Source of the DNA: a virus
Length of the DNA: 53,671 nt
Strand: one strand, 5' to 3'
Virus record (IMG/VR): IMGVR_UViG_3300044756_000026
Location: 1 to 53,671 of that record
The notes under the pieces are model-generated. The model was not told the origin of the DNA, did no database searches, and was given only the letters and a program-made list of their open reading frames with translations. Both the position numbers and the translations under genes were made by a program. Shown here one piece after another: positions 26,068 through 33,709 of this stretch; the first letter of the stretch is position 1; each line of letters starts with the position of its first letter.

Positions 26068-26934
26068 GTGGCCAACGGGTGCGCGGACGTCTGTGAGGAA
26101 ATACCTGTACAGGCGCCTTGGTCGTTTGGTCCACTTGGTGGTGCCGGCGACGAAGGGTTCCACTCACCTAGCTACGCGGAGTCTGTGAACATCGGTGTGG
26201 ATTGGGCAGTCGATTGGTTGCTTGCTCGACCACACCGTACATTCCTCCTAGGCGGCTACAGTCAAGGTGGTGAGTGCGCGTCACGCATTTACGAAGAAAC
26301 GCTCACGGGACGCCTACAGGGACTGCGACACAACTACGTCGGCGGGTTCACGTTCGGCAATCCCTCACGACAACTGGAGCATACGTTCCATGATGGACCG
26401 GCACGACGCGGCGTAGGTATCGCTGAGTTCAGGCTGTCTGACATGGGAGATGACTGGGCTGATGAAGTGGAACAAGGTGATATGTACGGCGCCGTTCCCA
26501 AAGGCCTATCCGGAGAGATCATGCGAGATGTCTACACTCTGTGCACTGAAATGGAAATGCATAGTGGTGCAGCAGCATTCGCGCAGACGTTCGTCTATAA
26601 CTGCATCGAGATTGTGCAGAACTTGGACGGCGATGCCCACGATGATCTGGTCGCGCTTTCTTACGACATGGGTCTGGACTTCAGTCATGCAGTCAGACTG
26701 GACACTCGTCGCATTGAACGTCGGCTTGGTGACCTGATACCTGAAGGTGCATTGTCTGTCAAAGGTATCGCGGCAGCAGTTACTGCGGCTGTCATCGCCA
26801 TCTCCTTCTTCGCTCAAGGTACACGTCCACACATCGAGTATCACATTCGCGAGGTGTTCCCCGGTCAAACCTATCTGCAGCATGCAATCCAGCATGTTCG
26901 GCACTGGGCCGGTACTCGGCAACCCACAGAGTGA
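26068..26934 (+). CDS. lysB: Lysin B (mycolylarabinogalactan esterase), N-terminus upstream of any start codon
   Basis: An alpha/beta-hydrolase with the nucleophile motif GYSQG (Ser65 counted from the GTG at 26068) and FGNPSRQ, as in actinophage LysB, which releases mycolic acids from arabinogalactan to open the outer envelope. The first strand and oxyanion segment (LLTCSGTW-PPGVGFP) are encoded at about 26,015-26,060, upstream of this GTG. The frame is open back to 25906 but has no ATG, GTG, TTG or CTG there. Either a -1 frameshift from LysA, a non-standard start, or a base error in the C-run explains this. A hydrophobic segment lies near residues 231-252. Confidence 0.85.
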   Translation: MANGCADVCEEIPVQAPWSFGPLGGAGDEGFHSPSYAESVNIGVDWAVDWLLARPHRTFLLGGYSQGGECASRIYEETLTGRLQGLRHNYVGGFTFGNPSRQLEHTFHDGPARRGVGIAEFRLSDMGDDWADEVEQGDMYGAVPKGLSGEIMRDVYTLCTEMEMHSGAAAFAQTFVYNCIEIVQNLDGDAHDDLVALSYDMGLDFSHAVRLDTRRIERRLGDLIPEGALSVKGIAAAVTAAVIAISFFAQGTRPHIEYHIREVFPGQTYLQHAIQHVRHWAGTRQPTE

Positions 26935-26961
26935 GGACGTATGTATCACACCATAGGCCGA
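26931..26961 (+). repeat. Dispersed repeat copy A (GGACG ... CCATAGGCC)
   Basis: This starts at the lysB stop codon and shares its wording with non-coding sequence at 47,311-47,336 and 52,778-52,803: GTGAGGACGT, about 10 variable bases, then TCACACCATAGGCC. Partial copies lie at 47,278-47,310 and 51,886-51,962. Role unknown. Confidence 0.65.
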
Positions 26962-27120
26962 ACCGTCAGCGCACAGAGGTACGCGCGCTCCCGCGGATTG
27001 TGTGGTGATATTGGCCCGTTTCGCCACGTGTGTACGAGGTGGGCCAACCATAAGGGTCGACATGGTGGTGTGTTACAGGAGCCTTCGGATGTCGGTGCAA
27101 TATCCGCGCAGTGGGGCTAA
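26941..27120 (+). CDS. Doubtful small ORF after lysB
   Basis: A 59-residue reading frame starting 6 nt after the lysB stop codon with GAGGA 4 nt before the ATG. The product is basic with two cysteines (GLCGDIGPFRHVC) and no membrane helix. Its first codons coincide with the dispersed repeat found in non-coding DNA elsewhere, which weakens the case for a gene. If it is not a gene, 26,935-27,282 is an intergenic region holding the repeat, a terminator and a promoter. Confidence 0.3.
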   Translation: MYHTIGRTVSAQRYARSRGLCGDIGPFRHVCTRWANHKGRHGGVLQEPSDVGAISAQWG

Positions 27121-27121
27121 C

Positions 27122-27181
27122 TGACTGGGTGGGGTCGTTGGTCGTTATTCGCCTTTCTCCCGGCGACCTCACCCCCAGTCA
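27122..27181 (+). terminator. Stem-loop closing the late region
   Basis: TGACTGGG...GGTCG (27122-27137) pairs with CGACC...CCCAGTCA (27164-27181) with two small bulges. It lies between the lysis genes and an independently promoted gene. No T-run follows, so it may act only partly as a terminator. Confidence 0.6.
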
Positions 27182-27190
27182 CCTGCGCGT

Positions 27191-27220
27191 TTGTCGATGT
27201 GAGATCCTGTGTGTTATCGT
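27191..27220 (+). promoter_or_regulatory. Promoter for the histone-like gene
   Basis: TTGTCG (27191-27196) and TATCGT (27215-27220) are separated by 18 bp, about 60 nt before the ATG at 27283. It stands directly after the stem-loop at 27122-27181. Confidence 0.5.
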
Positions 27221-27282
27221 ATGCAAGACGCTGAAACATACAGCGCTCACACGATGTAAACAACAATGAAAGAGGTTGAGAA

Positions 27283-27822
27283 ATGGCGACAGCAACGCGT
27301 TCGCGCAAGGCACCTGCCAAGACGGCGGCACCTGCTCCGAAGCGTACGTCACGCGCAAAGACAACGACTGCTCCTCCGGCGAAGACGGCGAAGGCGGCAC
27401 CTGCTGCCAAGCGTGGTCGTCCGAAGGCAAGCGCCGACAAGAAGAACATCACCTGGTTGCAGGAGCACCTCGAGTCGAACCACGGCATCGAAGCCGACGG
27501 TACGAAGATCCGGCAGGTGCTGCGTCAACTCGTGAAGGACGGCGCGTTGCCGGAACGCGAGGGAGGCACGACGTACGAGTTCACGGGTCTGAAGGATCCG
27601 CAGGTCGTCGAGCTGATCAAGAAGCTCAAGAGCCCCGGTCGCAAGAAGGCAGCGGGCGCCGCTCCGAAGCGCGGACGCAAGAAGGCAGAACCGGTCGAAG
27701 AGGTCGACGAAGATGTCGAAGACCTTGATGACGAGGAGGAGTACGAGGACGAAGACGCCGACGAAGAGCTCGAAGACGACGAGGAATACGAAGACGAGGA
27801 CGAAGACCTCGACGACGAGTAA
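27283..27822 (+). CDS. Histone-H1-like DNA-binding protein with acidic tail
   Basis: A 179-residue protein in three parts. Residues 1-50 are Lys/Ala/Pro/Thr-rich and contain an AT-hook-like KRGRPK. Residues 55-110 form a compact winged-helix-like domain (ITWLQEHLESNHGIEAD, then KIRQVLRQLVKDG). Residues 112-130 are a second basic patch with RGRKK, and residues 131-179 are almost purely Asp/Glu. Such proteins may organise phage or host DNA, with the acidic tail tuning affinity. It is monocistronic with its own promoter and a UUCG-loop terminator. Function is inferred from composition. Confidence 0.75.
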   Translation: MATATRSRKAPAKTAAPAPKRTSRAKTTTAPPAKTAKAAPAAKRGRPKASADKKNITWLQEHLESNHGIEADGTKIRQVLRQLVKDGALPEREGGTTYEFTGLKDPQVVELIKKLKSPGRKKAAGAAPKRGRKKAEPVEEVDEDVEDLDDEEEYEDEDADEELEDDEEYEDEDEDLDDE

Positions 27823-27841
27823 CCCCTCGCTCGCCGCCAGG

Positions 27842-27878
27842 CAAGATGCCGGCACGGTTCGCCGTGTCGGTATTCTTG
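27842..27878 (+). terminator. Strong hairpin terminator with TTCG loop
   Basis: CCGGCACGG (27849-27857), loop TTCG, CCGTGTCGG (27862-27870) with one G-T pair, extended outward by CAAGA and TCTTG. It follows the histone-like gene by about 20 nt and precedes the next promoter by only a few bases. Confidence 0.8.
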
Positions 27879-27882
27879 AGGG

Positions 27883-27912
27883 TTGACACGCTCGAGACTA
27901 ATTTGATACGAT
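27883..27912 (+). promoter_or_regulatory. Promoter, family copy 1
   Basis: A perfect TTGACA (27883-27888), an 18-bp spacer, TACGAT (27907-27912), six bases, then an ACACACACAC-type initial transcript and GAAAGG before the ATG at 27941. It has the same layout as the promoters at 41.7, 47.5, 49.0, 49.6, 50.6, 51.2, 52.1 and 53.0 kb. Confidence 0.85.
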
Positions 27913-27940
27913 TGCATGACACACACACGAAAGGCAGAAT

Positions 27941-28327
27941 ATGTTCACACCCGAAGCAGCACGAATCATCGGGATTAAGCCGCGCACGTTACGCGCATAC
28001 CTTCGCAGCATACATTACAACACAGCCGGATCACGTTACGAGTTCACGATGGACGAGGTTCAATCTCTGAAACGAAACTACTGGGCCGGTGTTCGACACA
28101 CACCCGAACGCAAGGGCGAGTTCGTCGGCACGCCTGGAATGCCCGTGTCATACATTCTCGACCCTGACAAACGACCGATGCTAGAAGCTGAGCGAATCGC
28201 TCGCATCAACCGACTACACGCACGACTACACGAACTTGGCATGGACGTACCTCAAATGCTGGATGATGATCTGATCCGTTGCAATCGTGCTCTATTCATC
28301 TCAGTCGACAACGACGATGCACGATGA
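27941..28327 (+). CDS. Helix-turn-helix DNA-binding protein
   Basis: A 128-residue protein. Its N-terminus (PEAARIIGIKPRTLRAYLR) fits a MerR/excisionase-style helix-turn-helix, followed by a short beta segment (YEFTMDEV) as in winged-helix DNA-binding proteins and by a helical C-terminal region. It is monocistronic under a consensus promoter and converges on the leftward replication operon. It is probably a transcription regulator or DNA-binding accessory. No integrase is present, so an excisionase role is unlikely. Confidence 0.7.
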   Translation: MFTPEAARIIGIKPRTLRAYLRSIHYNTAGSRYEFTMDEVQSLKRNYWAGVRHTPERKGEFVGTPGMPVSYILDPDKRPMLEAERIARINRLHARLHELGMDVPQMLDDDLIRCNRALFISVDNDDAR

Positions 28328-28341
28328 TCCGGGGGCACGCC

Positions 28342-28374
28342 AAAAAGCGCGCCAGGGGCAATTCTGACGCGCTT
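28342..28374 (-). terminator. Rho-independent terminator of the leftward operon
   Basis: Read on the minus strand, AAGCGCG, a 16-nt loop and CGCGCTT are followed by a T-run. It lies in the 52-bp gap between converging genes and ends the transcript of the replication and nucleotide genes. Confidence 0.82.
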
Positions 28375-28379
28375 CTGGA

Positions 28380-28658
28380 TCAAACGTGTGTGATGTGTGC
28401 GCGAACGTCATCTGGACACGTAGCGACGATTACAACGCCGCCTGCCCTGCGTATCAGATGATGAACGAATTCCTGTCGCGCTGATGGTCGTTGACCTGGC
28501 TGCTTGACCTCGATACCAATGAAGTGGCCCTCGTGACATGCAATGATATCCGGAAGTCCAGTCATCATCATCGGCGAGCCATGAACGGTGAAACAGAATG
28601 CGCCGATCTCATCCAAGTACTTACGGATGTCGCGCGCAATCCGCGCTTCAGGTTGCAT
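28380..28658 (-). CDS. VRR-NUC domain nuclease
   Basis: A 92-residue stand-alone PD-(D/E)xK nuclease of the VRR-NUC type. Its motifs are an early Glu (PEARIARDIRKYL), GLPD at residues 34-37 (catalytic Asp37) and EVKQPGQRPS starting at Glu50 with Lys52. Small phage VRR-NUC proteins are linked to processing of branched or flap DNA. It is the last gene of the leftward operon. The ATG at 28658 overlaps the upstream stop codon and follows GAGGTCAAGG; a GTG at 28691 would add 11 residues and is the alternative. Confidence 0.85.
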   Translation of the reverse strand: MQPEARIARDIRKYLDEIGAFCFTVHGSPMMMTGLPDIIACHEGHFIGIEVKQPGQRPSARQEFVHHLIRRAGGVVIVATCPDDVRAHITHV

Positions 28659-28914
28659 CCTTGACCTCGGCGTACTTGCCTTCGTTGTCACGAGAGTACC
28701 CCTGATTGGATTGATACTGTACTTCGCCTGTTGGTGTGGCCACCGGCACGTATCCCAAATCCTCCGCGGTCTTCATCTCGGTCAGAGTTATATCGGCGGC
28801 CGGAATGAGCGGACCGAAGCGCCGACGATATGCGAGCAACTCCTTTGAGATTTCGGCGTTTGCCTTCTCGAGTTTCTTGATTCGATCCTTGAGATCTTCC
28901 TTGCTCATTCCCAT
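28648..28914 (-). CDS. Hypothetical coiled-coil protein
   Basis: An 88-residue protein. The first 35 residues form a charged amphipathic helix or coiled coil (SKEDLKDRIKKLEKANAEI); the remainder is polar with two Thr/Glu-rich segments. GAGG precedes the ATG at 28914. The start lies 1 nt after the stop codon of the single-strand binding candidate, and the stop codon overlaps the VRR-NUC gene. Function unknown. Confidence 0.65.
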   Translation of the reverse strand: MGMSKEDLKDRIKKLEKANAEISKELLAYRRRFGPLIPAADITLTEMKTAEDLGYVPVATPTGEVQYQSNQGYSRDNEGKYAEVKDAT

Positions 28915-28915
28915 G

Positions 28916-29551
28916 TTACACCTCATCCAGATCTAGTTCGTCGAGGTCCTCTTCGTCCTCGTCCTCGTCTTCATCACGGGCGCGACGCTTGCGAGACGCG
29001 GCCTTGCGCGGGGCTGCCTTTTTCGCGGCAGCTCGCTTGCTGCGGCGTGGAGGCTCGGGCTCTTCGTCTTCCTCGTCGTCCTCTTCGACATCCTCGTCTT
29101 CCTCATCATCGAGGTCGTCGTCGTCATCATCAGGCCGGCGTTTCTTACCGGCGCCGTTGGTGGCGACTTCCCCGTATGGCATCATGTCGTTGATGACTGA
29201 CTTGAGCCGACCCTCGTACTCATCGTCGACCATTGTCACACCGAACTTGCGCTTGAGGAATCGCTCGGGCGCAACCTTGGCACGTGACTTCGGTAACGCC
29301 ATCCCACACGCGAGGATCATGTTCTTGATCTTCCAGTCCTGCGTCCCGTCGATGACGATGTGATACGGGAACGTGCCCGCCTTGCCCGGGATCTTGAAAC
29401 CGAATGACCACATCGGATTGCCGGCCTTCGACTCACCGTCTTGGAAGTGCGTGCATGTCGCCACGTAATCTCCCTCGTCGATGTGTGTGGGATTGAACGG
29501 ACCGCGATCCTTGATCTTGCCGAAATCAACTACGTACGGCTTCGTTGCCAT
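28916..29551 (-). CDS. Putative single-stranded DNA-binding protein
   Basis: A 211-residue protein with a beta-rich N-terminal 125 residues (VDFGKIKDRGPFNPTHIDEG, then DYVATC) resembling phage ssDNA-binding proteins of the DUF669-like group. The C-terminal 80 residues are low complexity: an Asp/Glu run, a Lys/Arg/Ala block like the one in the histone-like protein, and a second acidic end, LDELDLDEV. Acidic tips are typical of SSB proteins, which use them to recruit partners. It sits beside a Sak4-like ATPase and a Cas4-like nuclease. Classification by eye only. Confidence 0.65.
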   Translation of the reverse strand: MATKPYVVDFGKIKDRGPFNPTHIDEGDYVATCTHFQDGESKAGNPMWSFGFKIPGKAGTFPYHIVIDGTQDWKIKNMILACGMALPKSRAKVAPERFLKRKFGVTMVDDEYEGRLKSVINDMMPYGEVATNGAGKKRRPDDDDDDLDDEEDEDVEEDDEEDEEPEPPRRSKRAAAKKAAPRKAASRKRRARDEDEDEDEEDLDELDLDEV

Positions 29552-30374
29552 TAGTACTGGCCTTCTTTCCTGCTAGTAGGTTCACCAGTCGGCGAACGCT
29601 TGGATTAGGTAGGTAGTCAGGTAAATGATACTCGCTACGAGCACCGGTGTCGTACGTGACAGACGGCGCTAGCCATAGCCGGCGTTGAATTACATCTTGG
29701 TCTCCATCCATGCTTGGTACCCTGACGGTATAAAGCCTGCCCACAACATCCACAATAGCATTAAGAGAAGAACGTATACCAGCAGGCAGGTCAGGCACAA
29801 AGCGTGTTTCGCTCTCCTCAACGTCGTCGTCTTCCTCCTCGAACTCGTTGGTGACTAGCCTTTCGTGGGCAGTGTAGATCACACCTATGTCGAGCGTGTG
29901 GAAATTATAAAGCATTCCCTTGAACAATTCCCCTGCCTTACCATAGTCCCGTTGTGTAACCATGCCCGGCTTTCTTGATATATCACGCTCTTCAGCTTGT
30001 TCCATGACGAATCGCAATGCCATATTCGCCATCCGCGTAGTTCCGTCGAGTGCGCAGTATTTGTAACTATGATCCCCGTATTTGAGAAACTTGTAGACAT
30101 CGTCCAAATCAAGCCAATGATTGACATGCCACACATCGGGGTCAGCCTTAAGAAAGCGGTCTGTTCCTCGCTCAGGGTCAATGATAAGAACGTTACCTTT
30201 GCCGGGAGAAAGACAAAATCTGGTCTTTCCCTGTTTGTTTCGAGCGTAAACAAGAACACTAGGCGGGCGCTGGGGAGCAACTGCACTGGGACTCGTTATC
30301 CTTTTCGCCGCGAGGGCTGTATATTCTGCAGCCTTCTTGCTATTTCGGACCGTAGTATTCGAGCGGATCGCCAT
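29526..30374 (-). CDS. Sak4-like RecA-type ATPase
   Basis: A 282-residue ATPase. A Walker A-like ARNKQGKT occupies residues 44-51 and a Walker B-like segment ending in ALDGTT lies near 105-115. LIIDPERGTD near residue 65 and VIYTAHE near 165 fit the RecA-core layout of phage Sak4 annealing/recombination ATPases. It overlaps its neighbours by 26 and 35 nt, indicating coupled translation with the SSB and nuclease genes, so a recombination or replication-repair module is likely. Confidence 0.75.
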   Translation of the reverse strand: MAIRSNTTVRNSKKAAEYTALAAKRITSPSAVAPQRPPSVLVYARNKQGKTRFCLSPGKGNVLIIDPERGTDRFLKADPDVWHVNHWLDLDDVYKFLKYGDHSYKYCALDGTTRMANMALRFVMEQAEERDISRKPGMVTQRDYGKAGELFKGMLYNFHTLDIGVIYTAHERLVTNEFEEEDDDVEESETRFVPDLPAGIRSSLNAIVDVVGRLYTVRVPSMDGDQDVIQRRLWLAPSVTYDTGARSEYHLPDYLPNPSVRRLVNLLAGKKASTNGNEAVRS

Positions 30375-31335
30375 GCTTATATTCTCGCCTTCTCACGTTT
30401 TCCGCGTTGCGGTCCAGCATCTCGGCTAGACATAGCACACGATACGAGCACCAGTCGCAAGCACGCTCGGGTGCGCGTTCGACAGTATCTCTGTCTTCGA
30501 AATCATACTCTGCATATCTTTCCGCTGTACGGGCCAGTTCCGCGATTACTCGATCAATCGTATCATTACGTTTCTCAAAGACGTCACGGCGAAATATGGG
30601 GGAGCTCTGAACTGCGTCCGGATCGTATCGCGCATGGTACAAATCATCCAGCAATTCAGCATACTCACCTAAGTCTTTGCCCTCTGCCTTTAAACCTTTA
30701 GTCGCAGTGGGCCAGTCAGTAAACGGTTGTTTCTTGTATAGACGACCAGTCTTTGTGAACTTAAGTGGTTGAGGTGCCTTAGCGATAACGTAGTTCCAGA
30801 TGTGACCAAGGACCTCAATTCCGTTCTCGCGACAGGCCCAAATATAAAACGTGCTTTGTGGATCGCGGTAGCGGTAGTCCATAGATGGTAAGGTTCGTCC
30901 ATGGGTCTTATGATCGACAACCCAGATTCCGAATTGATCTTCCACGATGAGATCGCACTTCCCCTGGTATGGCAAACCGTTAGGAAGTGTCGCTTCGATC
31001 TTGTGCTCAACTTCAAGAATGCGCCACGTTGTATCGTTAGAGTAATGCCACTTGTAAGCCTTGAACAAAGCTGACATGTCGTGGGGCAGATCGCCGAGCG
31101 CATCTTTCTCCTCATCCCATAGTTCGGCGTATTCAGCGCAGAGTCGTTTGTGCTCTGCTGTTACTGACTCACCTTTGTAGTGAGCTTCGAGCAGCGAGTG
31201 GAACCAGCTTCCTCGCTTCAGTGGTTTGCGCTTCTCCTTTCGCGGTACGAGTTCATCGTGGAATTTATACATCGCTTGCCGTGGACACGTACGAAATGTC
31301 TTGAGCAAGGAATTAGTTATGACTAGATCTGACAT
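30340..31335 (-). CDS. Cas4/RecB-like exonuclease with Fe-S cysteines
   Basis: A 331-residue PD-(D/E)xK nuclease. Cys17 (TCPRQ) and a C-terminal trio (CDWCSYRVLC near residues 295-304) give the four-cysteine iron-sulfur signature of Cas4/AddB-type enzymes. The active site is GKCDLIVED followed by WVVDHKTHG near 125-145 (Asp ... Asp-x-Lys). Such enzymes resect DNA ends; beside Sak4 and SSB candidates it probably serves phage recombination. No CRISPR genes are present, so a spacer-acquisition role is not indicated. Confidence 0.82.
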   Translation of the reverse strand: MSDLVITNSLLKTFRTCPRQAMYKFHDELVPRKEKRKPLKRGSWFHSLLEAHYKGESVTAEHKRLCAEYAELWDEEKDALGDLPHDMSALFKAYKWHYSNDTTWRILEVEHKIEATLPNGLPYQGKCDLIVEDQFGIWVVDHKTHGRTLPSMDYRYRDPQSTFYIWACRENGIEVLGHIWNYVIAKAPQPLKFTKTGRLYKKQPFTDWPTATKGLKAEGKDLGEYAELLDDLYHARYDPDAVQSSPIFRRDVFEKRNDTIDRVIAELARTAERYAEYDFEDRDTVERAPERACDWCSYRVLCLAEMLDRNAENVRRREYKHGDPLEYYGPK

Positions 31336-33709
31336 TCAACCATTCCTTCATAGTTCGACGAGAGCCAAATGCTTCTTCTGGCACCGGCGTGTTGGATCCC
31401 CAGTGTTTTCCGATTTGGAGATCGGCAACGAGGGGGATGGAGAGTTCGTAATCGAAGAGTTTCTTGAGTGGTGGATTCTCCATGGTGGTTTTGATGAGGG
31501 GGAGAACGTCAGGCAGTTCGTCATTTGGTACTTCGAAATTGATTGCGTCATGCACAGTACCAATTGGAATTGCTTTAAATCCACGTCGGCGAAACTCTCG
31601 GTCGAGAAGGACAAGAGAGAGAAGGCACATGTCAGATGCCATTGCTTGGACTGGCGAGTTGATAGCCTGCCGTTCAGCTTCATTCACGACCCCCTGCTCA
31701 TGAGACGCAATGTCGGGCAAGTGCCGGATGCGTCCCAGTGGTGTTTGCACTCGTTGGAATTTATGCACCAGTCTACGCTGACGACCATGCCAAGGAAGTA
31801 AATCAGGAAATTGATCGAAGAACGCCTTTCTCGCATGCTGTGCTTCAATCTCCGTAACCGTGAGTTCATACTTCTCCCAAGCAGTTTCAATGAATTTTCT
31901 CCATCCCATGCCATATAAAAATCCGAAGTTGACTGCTTTAGCTTTCTTGCGTTCCTCCTTAGTTATCTGACTGGTGGGCTTTCCGGTAAGCTGGACGGCC
32001 ATCGCCATGTGGATGTCTTCACCAAGTGCATACAACTTGCGCATGGTTCGCTCACCGGATAACTCCGCGGCGATGCGGAGCTCGATCTGAGAGTAGTCAC
32101 TTTCCACAAATGTCCAACCCGGCGGGGCTGAAAAAATACCTCGAACGAGCGGCTCTCGAGGCACCTGCTGGATATTGATGCCGCGCATTGTGGATGCTCG
32201 CGAACCAGTGACTTTGTCAGAATCGGCTTTCCCAGATGAGAGACGACCAGTAACAGTTCCAGCCAACTTGAAGGTCGTATGAAGACGACTATCCTCAGTG
32301 ACCAGTGCTTGATATGGATTGAAGAAACTACTTTCATACTTCTGCCACCGCACCCGTTCCAGTAGTAGCGGAATCACTCGATGTGAATCCTTGATGTGTG
32401 AAAGTGTCTGCTCTGACACTGATGGTCCGATCTTACCAACCTTCGTAATGGGCACCTGGAGATAATCATACAACCACCAGCGAAGGAAGTTCGAAGGATT
32501 GAAGTTGACGCTCTCAGCATATTCTTCTGGCACGTCGCGCATCAATCGACGATGTATGCGTGCAAGTTGTTTACGGACGTAATCAGCGCCTTGTATCAAC
32601 GCCTCTTGATCAACGTACGCACCGTGTCGTTCGATATGTACGAGAGATTGCGATGCTGGCATGATCAGCTTGTAGAACAGTCGTGCCACACGAGGATCCT
32701 CTTCGATCTGTTCCTTGAACAATCGGTATAGTCGCATCGTGTGCCAGGTATCGAGCGCGTTGTATCGCAGGATTTCTTTCAGTGGATACTGCTCGTACCA
32801 CGGTGGCTGGCCTTTGCCATTGTTGATCTTTATGTCCCACGGTTTTGCATCGAGAAGAAAGGTTGCAAGAGGCTTGAGGCCTTTCGGTCGATTCTCGTCG
32901 AGTATATGTGCCGCCAGCATGGTGTCGAAGTTGACGGGAACCGGACAGCCCACCTGACACATCCAACGACAATCAAACTTTGCATTGTGAGCGATACGCG
33001 TGGGGACCTTGCACATGGCCGTTGATATACGATGAAGAGGTTCGTACCATCCGTCAGCCCAGTGATAGCCTGGATGGGCGACGGGTAATACCCATGTGCG
33101 CATCTGTTTACCTTCGAGCAATGTAACTGCCAGCGAGACAACAAAAGCGCCGGGTACCAGTTCGTCAAAACCTGAAGTCTCCAAATCCCAGGCGCAGGCC
33201 TCAGCGCTGGAAAGCGCAGCGAGGAGTTCGTCAACTCTCTCTTGTGTATGGACGACACGTACAGTCTTGGGCTCATCTTCCTCTACCTCAACATCGTAGA
33301 CAGTTCGATACATGGCAGCAATGTCGCCTTGCAGCATGATCGCTTGGTGTGGGTTACGATCAACAGCGCCGAGTGCAATCGTCGGCATGACAGGAATGCC
33401 ATCATAGTCACCGACGTGTCCGCGATGTTTCATGATGCCTGAGTGTCCGAGCACAGTGAACAGTGCCTCGTTGCCGAGAGTGATGATGCCATCTACTGGT
33501 CGATGCTGTGCAAGCCTGTCGTAGAATCCAGCGCGTGCTTCTTTGAGGTCGGCCTTTGATTCGGTGATCGAGTCGTCATGTTCCGACCACACCCCCATGA
33601 ATATCAGCTTCGTATCCTTGGGGAATCTCTGACTCAACAACCTCTGTTGCAGTGTCGTCCGCGTCGTCCCGCGCGCTACGTATTTCGTCAAGATAATTAT
33701 CGTTGTCAT
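31313..33709 (-). CDS. DNA polymerase I (family A) with UDG-like N-terminus
   Basis: A 798-residue replicative polymerase. Residues 1-135 resemble a uracil-DNA-glycosylase-like fold (GIITLGNEALFTVLG, then GIMKHRG). Residues about 170-350 are a 3'-5' exonuclease (WDLETSGFD with Asp175 and Glu177, HNAKFD, YNALDT). Residues about 380-790 are the polymerase: ESDYSQIELR (motif A, near 537), KKAKAVNFGFLYG (motif B) and TVHDAINFE (motif C, near 719). The start overlaps the dCMP deaminase by 134 nt, so an internal start remains possible. Confidence 0.93.
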   Translation of the reverse strand: MTTIIILTKYVARGTTRTTLQQRLLSQRFPKDTKLIFMGVWSEHDDSITESKADLKEARAGFYDRLAQHRPVDGIITLGNEALFTVLGHSGIMKHRGHVGDYDGIPVMPTIALGAVDRNPHQAIMLQGDIAAMYRTVYDVEVEEDEPKTVRVVHTQERVDELLAALSSAEACAWDLETSGFDELVPGAFVVSLAVTLLEGKQMRTWVLPVAHPGYHWADGWYEPLHRISTAMCKVPTRIAHNAKFDCRWMCQVGCPVPVNFDTMLAAHILDENRPKGLKPLATFLLDAKPWDIKINNGKGQPPWYEQYPLKEILRYNALDTWHTMRLYRLFKEQIEEDPRVARLFYKLIMPASQSLVHIERHGAYVDQEALIQGADYVRKQLARIHRRLMRDVPEEYAESVNFNPSNFLRWWLYDYLQVPITKVGKIGPSVSEQTLSHIKDSHRVIPLLLERVRWQKYESSFFNPYQALVTEDSRLHTTFKLAGTVTGRLSSGKADSDKVTGSRASTMRGINIQQVPREPLVRGIFSAPPGWTFVESDYSQIELRIAAELSGERTMRKLYALGEDIHMAMAVQLTGKPTSQITKEERKKAKAVNFGFLYGMGWRKFIETAWEKYELTVTEIEAQHARKAFFDQFPDLLPWHGRQRRLVHKFQRVQTPLGRIRHLPDIASHEQGVVNEAERQAINSPVQAMASDMCLLSLVLLDREFRRRGFKAIPIGTVHDAINFEVPNDELPDVLPLIKTTMENPPLKKLFDYELSIPLVADLQIGKHWGSNTPVPEEAFGSRRTMKEWLNVRSSHN

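Noticed and set aside
27349-27928. Long minus-strand and alternate-frame ORFs over the histone-like gene
   Set aside because: They arise from low-complexity Lys/Ala and Asp/Glu codons; products are Ser/Leu/Val or Arg homopolymers, and the gene on the plus strand has promoter and terminator.
27941-28327. Excisionase or phage repressor
   Set aside because: The helix-turn-helix would allow it, but no integrase, attP-like core or lysogeny module is visible.
30340-31335. CRISPR-associated cas4
   Set aside because: The nuclease is Cas4-like, but no Cas1/Cas2, effector or repeat-spacer array exists; the context is replication and recombination.
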